Origin: Annona cherimola
Taxonomy: Eukaryota; Streptophyta; Magnoliopsida; Magnoliales; Annonaceae
Reading direction: 5' to 3'
Assembly (NCBI GenBank): GCA_030490835.1
Contig: CM059971.1
Coordinates: 124,001-188,000, forward strand
Length of the DNA: 64,000 nucleotides
Shown: one piece after another, positions 55,511 to 64,000 of the stretch
How positions within the stretch are numbered: the stretch's first letter is position 1
How the letters are laid out: each line of letters begins with the position of its first letter
Notes under the pieces: generated by a model
What the model saw: only the letters and a program-made list of their open reading frames with translations
Database searches by the model: none
Told to the model about the DNA's origin: nothing
Translations under genes and position numbers: made by a program

Positions 55511-58050
55511 GTCTAGGGGTGCAAGTTCCGGCACTGGAATACGGACCCAAGTAAGCCCAATTTTTAAGTGGTTTTCGGTTGATATTAGTTAGGTCTCGTA
55601 TAGTGAATTCGGGTTTAACCCAAACCGAATTCCAATAGGATTTAATTTGGGTTAAGTATACTACGGACCAAATTACATCAGCTAAACAATTCAAATTATT
55701 TAGATCAAATAACTCAAATAATTTCAATGTATTTAGGCATAATCTTAGATCTTATATTGACTTTAACTATAAACTAAATTTATTATATTTTTAATGAACC
55801 ATAAACTAGATCTAATTTAAAATGTCTTTTGGTCGTATTGCCTTTTTTTATATTTTTAAGAAAACATATGGCTTTTAATTAAATAGTAACTTAATTTATT
55901 AACTGATTACTAATATTATTAAATAATTTTTTCAATAGTTAACTATATTGAATAACACACAACATTGTTTGATAGCATACAATATTTTATAAAAAGAAAT
56001 TGAAATTTTAATGCATTAACCCGAATTATGAACTGAAACATTTAATCCATTTAAATTGAATTTTAGTTTCAATTTTATAAACTTGGTTTGGTTTAGAATT
56101 GGGCTTTAGAAAATAGGTTATTATTTGGTTTGGCTATAGCTTTTCAATTTGAATTCAAAATAAATTAACCTTATCCCAAAACGACTTAAACTCTAGCTCG
56201 ACCCTCTACAAGTCATTAGAGTGTTGACATCAAAGATGGGAGTGTTTTAAATACATATATACATATATTTAAAAATCTAAAAAAAATATATACACATATC
56301 CAAAAATAGTAAAACTTGGTGTATATGTTGAATATACTTAGATAAACAAGTATATAAAGAAAAAATATAAATTTTATAAATAAATTTTTTAAAGTAGGCT
56401 AAGTGCAGCATTTATTTAATCTGAACTAACAGATTCCTCGCATATATTTGGTGGCTATGATTGTTTTAATTTTTGTGAAATATATACGGACAGTATCATG
56501 AGCATGATTTTGAATAGAGTATGTGAAATGAGCGCCAGTTGCTTTGACTTGAATCCAAGCTATTATTGGCAACCATTATTTAAGCAACCATTATTTAGTT
56601 GCTTTTAAAAGATTTATTTAATGCTCTTGTCAGAACATCCAGGTTCCAGCATGCAGGAGAGTTATTTGAATATATAAAATTCTGATTATTTGAATGACAC
56701 GTTTTAGCAAGTTGGATGATCCGATGAATTGTGAAAATTTTTTCCTGATCTGTATTTCATCTCTAACATACCTAGTGTTTTGAATTTTTGCAAACAGGTT
56801 CACTATGGAGAAATTTTTGCAGAAAAGAACCAATTATTGTGTTAATTACATAAAACATATTGAAAATAAATTACACCTTGGCCATTGTACCTTTCTATTT
56901 AGGTCAATGATTAGGCTAATATAGAAAGATGAGCTAAGGAAACCTAATGATGGTTCGGCAATTTAGCAACCATCTACTTTGTATTTTTTTATTATTCGGT
57001 AATGTTGAATTAGAATTTAATGATCAAATAGTCCATTTCTAAATTTTTTTATGCTTTTAGACTCATTGGTATGGTTTAGTTTTGCAAATAAGACCAAAAT
57101 TTTAAGTTATTAAATTAAACGATTAATTTTATTATTTAATTTACTTTTAATTGGATCATTATCTATTTTTAAATAATTTTCTACTTACTAATCATGTTAG
57201 GACTTACCCATTATTTTTACAAGTGAACCAAATCAAATGAGACACTAAAGTTTGGATTACCTAAAGACTTAAGAATGGTTATTTTATTTTATTCAAAAAT
57301 ATTTAAAAGCACGTATTGCAAATAGTGGACACGTATTTTATTTTATTTTATTGTGTCTTGATTATGTCATATACGTGTGATTGATCTTAAAAATTTGCAT
57401 TAAATACATGGCTTAGGATTACTTTTCTGGATTGATATGTTGTAACAATGAAGCCTTATGCTCCCACTGGAACTCAAACTTGGGTATACACCTATCGACG
57501 TGTTACCTCTACGTTAAGCACTACTACACTTGGACAAAAAGTAGTTGAGGGAGAAGCAAAGAGAGACAACCACCCCCCTTCCCCCACCCCCCCCCCCCCC
57601 CCCCCCGCAACATGTTATTGTTACGTTAAACATTTGCACACATGTACCAAAAGTAGTGAGGGAGAAGCTAAGAGATCTACAAAACCTCTGAAGAATCCAA
57701 CAATAGTTGGAGAACCCCTCCCCCCAAGGTGTTATCGCTACCTTGAGCGTTGGTACAAAGGGAGAAGCAAAGAGAGCTATAATAACTTTGAAGAATCTAA
57801 CATTGGTTGGGCACCCTCACCCCAAGGTGGGATACACAAGAAGCTTGGCAAACTCCAAAGTACATGTGGAGCCTACTTTAGACCAAATGCACAATTAATT
57901 AAGAAAGGTTCAATCTCTCTTTATATGTATAGTCGGTAAACATAAACATAAGTGCAAATATCTTCTCCATCAAGTAAAAATTTTCACATATTAAAGAGCA
58001 GTAGCTTCATGAATTTGCAAAAAATATCTCCTAAGAAAATTTCCTGAGGT
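55511..58050. repeat. AT-rich tail of unit 2
   Basis: It is homologous to 21,850-25,900 minus the LINE. The empty LINE site is at about 55,938-55,950. No gene is recognised. The 163-codon frame at 57,448-57,939 runs through the poly-C run and repeats and is not conserved in unit 1. Confidence 0.65.
57497..57790. repeat. About 110-bp minisatellite-like repeats with a C20 run
   Basis: Three diverged units share a TGTTA...TACGTTAA-type start and 'GGGAGAAGCAAAGAGAGCTA' (first near 57,548, then 57,659 and 57,760). Between units 1 and 2 lies an unbroken run of 20 C (57,587-57,606). Unit 1 has only one such block at 25,690-25,720. Confidence 0.6.
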
Positions 58051-58272
58051 GCACTGGAAAACTTAGTGTTACATAAGCCGTTTACTAACTAGTCCTTGCA
58101 AAGACCTAAACCATTAAGATTGCAATTATGAACATTTTTCAAACCCAAGAATAATAAGGAGAATGACTGAAATTAAAGGAAGAAAAAAGGAGAGAAAGAA
58201 CACCTGCTTCTGCAAGAATGTTCATGATAGAATGCTTATGAGGATATATAGGAAAAACTCTCACAAGATCAA
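58051..58272. other. Start of a 3.8-kb insertion in the unit-2 tail
   Basis: The homology with 25,900 stops near 58,045 and resumes at about 61,886. The segment just inside the insertion is not recognised. Confidence 0.45.
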
Positions 58273-58677
58273 TTAGTCAATGCCTATCACCAGTTGAATA
58301 ATGCTAGCTATATTCACATTAAGCATTAATCTAGGCCTTGTTAAATGCATTGGAACAAATATAATGTTGTAACACCTGCCGCGAGCACTACTACAGGCTA
58401 GGCCGTCGTTCCTAGCCTTGAAAAATCTAGGCTGTATTGAATTGGTTTGACTTGATTCTTCAATGTCTCCAAAACAGTAGCATGGGCTCAATGTTTCTGC
58501 GTTCTTCTGTTTCTTCTGTGGATCATCAGGTCTAGTGGGGCATGCCCCCTCAAGCCATTTTGGAAAAAATTTGTATAGACAATTTTTTGAAAATGAATCT
58601 CGGATCTTCCTATCCCTCCTCCCTAGATGATTTCTAGGGTAGTGAGATAGGTTGTTTCCTTTCATAAAAAAAAACAT
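58273..58677 (-). other. 134-codon open frame of unusual composition, possibly organelle-derived
   Basis: An uninterrupted minus-strand frame with balanced amino-acid use, clearly richer in GC than its flanks. Readable segments include 'GNNLSHYPRNHLGRRDRKIR', 'FPKWLEGACPTRPDDPQKK' and 'MHLTRPRLMLNVNIASIIQL'. No conserved domain is recognised. The composition and abrupt edges would suit a nuclear insertion of plastid or mitochondrial DNA, but I cannot name a source gene. It could equally be part of an LTR-retrotransposon. Confidence 0.35.
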
Positions 58678-58689
58678 GTTAGTATTGAC

Positions 58690-59719
58690 TATCTTTGGCT
58701 AGTGTGGGCATATGGATATCCTCCCATGGATTCGGCGGCGTTTCGGCTAAGATAGGGCCGTTTATACATGGATTGAGTTGTGGGTTTAGCAGCATAATGG
58801 TAGCGTGTAGTGCTAGAAACTACGGGACCACACGCTCCCATCTCGCTGAGGCGTCAATTCAAACAAATGCGTTAGTATTAGCACAAAATAAAGAAAATGG
58901 AGTCACCACTAATCTTAAAAGAGAGATTAGTTCCTATTTTTAATGAATAAAGGCACCGATCATACAGAGTTTGGGTTTCAACATTCGGATTAAAACAGAT
59001 ATTGCAAAATCTGTCAACCGGATGCGGTCTACACGGGTATGAAAAGGGAAAAATAAAAAATCTGAAAAGGGGGAGAGAAGAAGAAGGGGAAAGCTTAGAA
59101 AAACTTGAGCTTGAGAAATGGAAAAACCGAGATGCTGAGACTTTACTGCAGACTCTCGTCATCCCCCTTTGGGATGCTTCTTCAAGTGTGTTCAAAGAGG
59201 TGGCTTGGCTCCCTATTTATAAATGTAGAGTGGGTCATGTAGGCTCTGAGCTGTGAATGGGAGCCTGTTGTAGTTGGACTTGGATCTTTTGTTCCAAGTG
59301 GGCCGTTGTTGATGTCTGATAGATTGTTGTTTGAAGAGCCTACTACTGTGGCCTGAGGCTGGATCTGGTGGGATACTGTTGTAGAGCCCAGTTTCTATGT
59401 CTGGTAGGTTGCTATTGTGGAGCCCATTCTGGTAGATTGGTGTAGCCTTGCTCCTGCAGATCGAGGCTAGGTAGGCTCGTCTAGTGGTAGACCTGGCTTG
59501 GTTATCTTTGTTTTGGACTCATTTCAAATGAGCTGTTGGTTTTAAGGCCCATTGTCAATTATTTTGTCGTTGGGCTTGGATCTTTAGCCCACACACATAT
59601 TTCTTTTGCTCTTGTGTTTAAGGAGGGGTGTCTTCAAATATAGAGCAACAAATTCACAATCTAGCATATGTACATGGATAAGGTATACAAAAAACAATAG
59701 TATTTCTCAAAACTCATCA
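58690..59719. mobile_element. Probable gypsy-type LTR or untranslated region
   Basis: Contains 'AATGGAGTCACCACTAATCT', a phrase resembling the 'GGAGTCGCCAC' motif common in plant Ty3/gypsy LTR/UTR regions, then a G/T-rich stretch ('GGCCTGAGGCTGGATCTGG'; 'TTGTGGAGCCCATTCTGG'). No protein domain and no repeated end were found, so the boundaries are open. Confidence 0.35.
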
Positions 59720-59724
59720 TCCAT

Positions 59725-61832
59725 TGTAGTACCCGCAATTTTTAGATTGCAACCCATAAGTACGTGACATATTTAAATGAAAATTTTGGGTCAGAAAATT
59801 AATAAAATTAGAATTTTATTAATGACCTCAAATTATAAAGAAAGAAAAGGAAGAATTAATAAATAAATAATGATTAGTTAGTTAATGTTGAATGGAATAA
59901 TAATAAAATGTATTATTTAATTTTAGATTAATTAATGAATTTCAGTCAAATGGTTTAATTTAAGTGATTAATTGATTTAAATTGCTTAAATTAATGAATA
60001 GTATATATGATATAAGTTTAAATTATTCAATTTTGGAATAAATGAATTCATACATCATGAGAAAAGTATTCTTATATATGTGTAAAAGAATTTGAGTTGT
60101 ATTTGATGGGGATGATTTCTAATAATCTATCTTAAATGGGTTAAGATTTTGTATGAATTAGTCTGTGTGATGAGATTTTTGGTAGTAACCTTGTTTTCTA
60201 TGTGTAGGAAGATCCCATACCTTTTATATGAGTTATTTAAAAGTAATATGTACAAAATGTGTAAGACTCATTAAGGATACTTCATTTACAGAATGATTAA
60301 AAGACTAGGATAGTTTGTAGTCTATGAGTTTTTAAATTGGTCTACGTTTATAAAAGATTATTTTTGAGCATATTGGATTTATGAAACCCTATGAAATCTA
60401 ATTTTATGATGAACTTAAGATGGACTCCATATTTGAAAGTCTAGAGTGGGAATAAGAAGTTTATTCAAATGTAGGATAAAATATACTTAAATGGGATTTT
60501 CAAGCAAGGAAACACTTGAATTTCTTATTAAAAGTTTGTAAAAAAAGGGTGGGAGGGGCAAGTAGGAAATAAGTAGGCATGTAGATTGACATGCATGATA
60601 ATGAGAATAATATGCTTAGACATTGTTTCCTATTGATTATTCTAGGGAGAGGTAAAGAAAAGATGAAGGAAAGTATAAAGGAAAAATGAAGGAATGCTAA
60701 AGGGAAGAGGTAAGCAAGCTCTTTAAGATTCTTTTTGTTCAAAAGAATTTTATGGTAAGAAAAATCTATTCTTGCCTTTTTATTTCAAGAAAGGTTATTT
60801 GCTAATGAGCTTATTTTATTTAAATGTTTCTTTAAATTGATATGCATTGAAAAGGTACTTAGGGATGACCATTACCCTATGCATAGATTTTACAAAAAGA
60901 ATGTGTATTTGAATTATGTTTTATAACTTGATTTCCATATCGAAATCCTGCTATCATGTTTAGTTGGAGAAACTCAATTTATTGCATAAATGCATATGAT
61001 ACATGTGTGAATGAACCTCATGCATGAGGCTTTGTCAAGGTTGTAATTAGACAGGTAGTCCGTCCTTGGCGCTGCCTAGTCGATGCGTCCGAAATATGGG
61101 GCGGGTAATCACTTGATAAGTGTTATCTGCCAAACAATGAATAAGTCATTGAAGGATGTATGTATATGCATTCATCTCATTATCACACATGCATAGTGAG
61201 ATTTTAAGATTTTTATGATTTTGGTTAATGTTATAGGTTTGAACAGTATGTATTTTTAAATGCTTGCTTACTGAGTATTTTATACTTATTATTTTCAACT
61301 AATCAGTAAGTGCAAATGATGCAGATTTGATAGAAGAACTTTCACTGCTAGCAGAGTAGTGAATGTATAATTTTTAATACTTTTGTTGAATTTGGATTTA
61401 TAGGATTGTAATTATTATAAATGTGAGTGTATTATATTTGAATTGTTTTATGTTGATGTTAAATGTAATAATTAGCTTCCTATGTGAATTATGATTTTAT
61501 AAGTGAGAGATTCGAAGAATTTAAGTAGTTGTGAATGAATTTAATAGAGAATGCTAGATTATGTAATGTATATCAGGTTTTGTAGTCGCCAAAATGTCTT
61601 AACTATAGATGGCATGCTGCCGGATTTTAGTTAAGAAAATAGAATTAATGTAGGTTCAGAAAAAAAAGCAAAGAAGAAAATTCAGGCTGATTTTTTGACA
61701 AATTAGGAAAAGCTTTCACTAGGATTAGTAATGAAACTTTTGGTTTCATTCATAAGTTTTACCACCTAAAAAGATCCTGGAGTAAGGTACCACGACGGGG
61801 TGGGTAGCGCATCAACGGGTCAGGGTGCAACA
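59725..61832 (-). mobile_element. Solo LTR of family X in minus orientation
   Basis: On the minus strand it starts TGTTGCACCCTGACCC (at 61,832) and ends GCGGGTACTACA (at 59,725). The flanks TCCAT (59,720-59,724) and TCCAT (61,833-61,837) are identical. Its interior is the reverse of 52,360-54,756, for example 'AAGGTTGTAATTAGACAGG' (61,038) against the complement near 53,245, and the conserved 'GCTTGCTTACTG' against 'CAGTAAGCAAGC'. 2,108 bp, no coding region. Confidence 0.92.
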
Positions 61833-61837
61833 TCCAT

Positions 61838-62206
61838 ACCCCTTTCGCTTTCAATCTTCAGCAAGCTACTAGAGAATTGAATTATTAGTTAGACTATGCA
61901 TCCACAAAATGCCGAATCTCTTAGAACGTAGAATCTAATTTTGGATGAAAATTAATATGTTAAACAAATAAATAATTTTAAATATGATTAGGAGGTTAAA
62001 TTTTAATTTCAGGATTGGTTGAGCACCAATAGCATTTCCGACTAGCATATGCCTCTTAATATGTATGCATATTATGCATGGATGGAAGACTGGAGAAAGA
62101 ACTAACAAATCTTACAAAAACGAGAAAAAAAAGAAGAAATTAACGGAGGAAAGAAGTCACTTATTTCAGCTTAGCGAGTGCAGAATTTGGGGCTACATAT
62201 ATATAA
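61838..62206. repeat. End of unit-2 tail
   Basis: 61,886-62,070 matches 25,912-26,095 ('GAGCACCAATAGCATTTCCG'). 62,071-62,200 is a purine-rich insertion relative to unit 1. It leads into the NLR fragment as in unit 1. Confidence 0.65.
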
Positions 62207-62479
62207 TCATATTGCTGCTAATAGCTTCAGATAGTGCTCCAATTCCTTGTAGCAACTAGCGAGGTCGTACTGTTTCACATCCATTTTGAAATTTTGATTA
62301 TTCTTCTTCAAGTATTCCACTCCTTCTGGCACTCCAGTCATTTCCTCACAGAAATAGATACTTAGGCACAAAAGCTTGGGGGTTGCCTCCGCCTGGAATG
62401 TCAACTTGTTCAGATACTGCAACTTCTCCAGGTGCAAGCATTCGAGAGCAGGAAACCCTCCTCCATTAGGCCAAGTCAT
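62207..62479 (-). pseudogene. NLR resistance-gene C-terminal LRR fragment (unit 2)
   Basis: 90 codons ending at a stop. LRR-type segments are 'NGGGFPALECLHLEKLQYLN' near residue 5, 'FQAEATPKLLCLSIYFCEEM' near residue 28 and 'VPEGVEYLKK' near residue 50, the usual last repeats of CC-type NLR proteins, followed by a short variable tail. In the full protein this LRR domain senses effectors and keeps the NB-ARC off. The NB-ARC is not in the window; upstream of 62,479 the sequence switches to another repeat. Paralogous fragments are at 26,161-26,320 and 63,596-63,856. Confidence 0.88.
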
Positions 62480-63595
62480 GTGGCAATGTGTTTTGTTGCA
62501 ATTGTGCGATTTATTGGAACCGTTTTCCAGTTCGTTGATATTATGATTTTATCTACAATGCAAATTTTATCATAGCAAATTTTAACAATTTTGCATAAAA
62601 TTCCAACACTCGTAAATTACCTAAAACTTAGTGTAATACTTCCGAAACTTTTCGTTGTATTTTTTTAATTCTCCAAATAACTTAAAATTTACCGATAAAT
62701 AATGTTTAGGCCCAATATTCCAAAATCGTTATGTTTATACCGCGTTTTTGGGATTGCCAATTTCCACAGGTTGTTAAAAAATTCAATTTCTCTCCTTCCA
62801 CTTCAAATTAGGTATATTAATTTCTAAATAACATGTACAAATATCATGCACAACTATTATATCATGATTTGGACCAAAAAAATTTGGATATACGACTCTT
62901 AAATTTTTTACTTCACACTTAGGCTTGATTTTAGCCTTCCATTTTCATAATTTAAGCTCTAAATATAATCTTATCCATGAATTTATCAAAAGTCTCATTA
63001 TTTTTCATCAATATTTGGGGTAAAAATTAAAATCTTACCCATTTCGACTCTTAACTCTACAACTCAAATCCATATATTTTACTTCCCTACATATTTGTCT
63101 AAGATATTTTAGCAAAACACTTGTACTTTCTAGTATGATTTGAGCAAAAATTATAAAAACCAGTAAAAAAGAATTCATTTCTTTCTTACCTGTGGTGACC
63201 GACGACAAACAAAGATGGCAGCGACACATTAACGGCGGCGGTGACGAGATCCCATTTCTCTTTTCCTTCTCCTCCTTTCTTACTTTTTTTTTTTTTTTTT
63301 TTTTTTTGAGCTCCGCATCGAGAGCGCTCTCCGTCCCCATTAAATTTACTTGGTGCCTTGCATGTGCACCTCCATCTTATCCTTCCTCACATTTTTTTGT
63401 TTTTTACTCCCCGTCGAGGGCGCTCTCTGTCCCCTTTAAATTTATTTGGTGCCTTGCATATGCACCAAAAACGTGCATATGCAGCAGATTTTTCTTTTCT
63501 TTTTTTTTGGCCGGGAGCTACGTTGTCCCAGCAAAGAAGGGAGTGAGGAATCCGAAAATGAGTTCCTGAAATAACATAGTCCAGCTGAGCTTAAC
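62480..63595 (+). mobile_element. Repeat and partial LTR-X element between NLR fragments
   Basis: 62,483-62,590 is homologous to 6,760-6,860 ('TGTGCGATTTATTGGAACCG'). 62,590-63,530 follows the 3' part of the LTR-X element (53,880-54,756), including the pyrimidine-rich stretch, 'TGGTGCCTTGCATGTGCACC' and a 'GGCCGGGAGCTACG' end. A duplicated 75-bp segment ('GGTGCCTTGCATRTGCACC' twice) and a T24 run lie at 63,285-63,470. Confidence 0.6.
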
Positions 63596-63856
63596 CATTT
63601 TGAAATTTTGATTATTCTTCTTTAGGTATTCCACTCCTTCTGGCACTCTGGTCATTTCCTTACAGAAATAGATATTCAGGCGCAAAAGCTTGGGGGTTGC
63701 CTCCGCCTGGAATGTCAACTTGTTCAGATGCTGCAACTTCCCCAGGTGCAAGCATTCGAGAGCAGGAAATCCTCCTCCATTAGGCCAAGTCATGTGGGTG
63801 TCCTTGTACGATTTTTTCATCAATCTCAAAATGCGTAGGTTGTTCAGCTTGCCTAA
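63596..63856 (-). pseudogene. NLR C-terminal LRR fragment, second copy, cut by an LTR
   Basis: Reads 'LGKLNNLRILRLMKKSYKDT' then 'NGGGFPALECLHLGKLQHLN', 'YFCKEMTRVPEGVEYLKK' and 'NFKM', extending one repeat further 5' than 62,207-62,479. Its 5' continuation stops exactly where LTR sequence (TGTAGTACCC) begins at 63,857, and its 3' end is replaced after NFKM by unrelated sequence. The longer open frame 63,518-63,889 is therefore chimeric. Confidence 0.85.
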
Positions 63857-64000
63857 TGTAGTACCCACAATTTTTAGAATGTAACCCATAAGTACGTGAT
63901 GGATATAAATGAAAATTTTGGGCTATGAAATTAATAAAATTAGAATTTTATTAATGGCCTAAAATTATAAAGTAAGAAAAGGAAGAAATAATAAAAAAAT
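63857..64000 (-). mobile_element. LTR-X element running off the window
   Basis: It starts TGTAGTACCCACAATTTTTA and continues as in 59,725-59,870. In minus orientation this is the 3' end of the LTR. The other end lies beyond the window. Confidence 0.85.

Noticed and set aside
57448..57939. 163-codon frame
   Set aside because: It spans the C20 run and tandem repeats and has no counterpart frame in unit 1.
1..64000. CRISPR arrays or bacterial operons
   Set aside because: No regularly spaced short repeats with unique spacers and no prokaryotic gene layout; spliced genes and plant retroelements show plant nuclear DNA.

Overview
This window is nuclear DNA from a flowering plant, probably a woody species. 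It is AT-rich and dominated by transposons. The plant evidence is a Ty1/copia element, L1-type LINE fragments, hAT MITEs, a TRIM, solo LTRs, pieces of an NLR resistance gene, spliced copies of a plant CREG-like gene, and an endogenous Caulimoviridae fragment. The species cannot be told from the sequence. There is no bacterial-style operon, CRISPR array, rRNA gene or intact tRNA gene.

The backbone is a decayed tandem segmental duplication. Unit 1 (about 6.2-26.3 kb) and unit 2 (about 35.5-62.4 kb) carry the same order: a repeat-rich 'D' segment, a five-exon CREG-like gene (FMN-binding split-barrel family), a long AT-rich tail, and the C-terminal end of an NLR gene on the minus strand. A shorter third copy (26.73-33.96 kb) starts in the middle of CREG exon 3. 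A 405-bp MITE sits exactly at that junction. None of the three CREG copies looks fully functional. Copy A (13,666-20,019) keeps open exons but has damaged splice sites and a 4.9-kb copia element in intron 3. Copy B (26,729-31,286) lacks exons 1-2 and carries 3.9 kb of pararetrovirus in the same intron. Copy C (48,083-49,469) has a frameshift and a stop.

Comparing the copies gives empty sites, and therefore exact boundaries and target-site duplications, for many insertions. These include a 730-bp hAT MITE at 40,579-41,308, solo LTRs at 50,120-51,908 and 52,360-54,756, and a LINE at 22,261-24,106. Solo LTR 59,725-61,832 is bounded by its own perfect target duplication.

The most unusual locus is the viral fragment at 26,982-30,932. 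Movement-protein and coat-protein reading frames run leftward on the minus strand. From the same central region a complete-looking pregenomic promoter/leader and two small ORFs run rightward on the plus strand. Protease, reverse transcriptase and RNase H are absent. The fragment is broken by stops and frameshifts and is bounded by TA/TG simple repeats.

The right end (58-64 kb) holds an unrecognised 134-codon ORF of unusual composition, gypsy-LTR-like sequence, solo LTRs of one 2.1-2.4 kb family, and two NLR 3' fragments.
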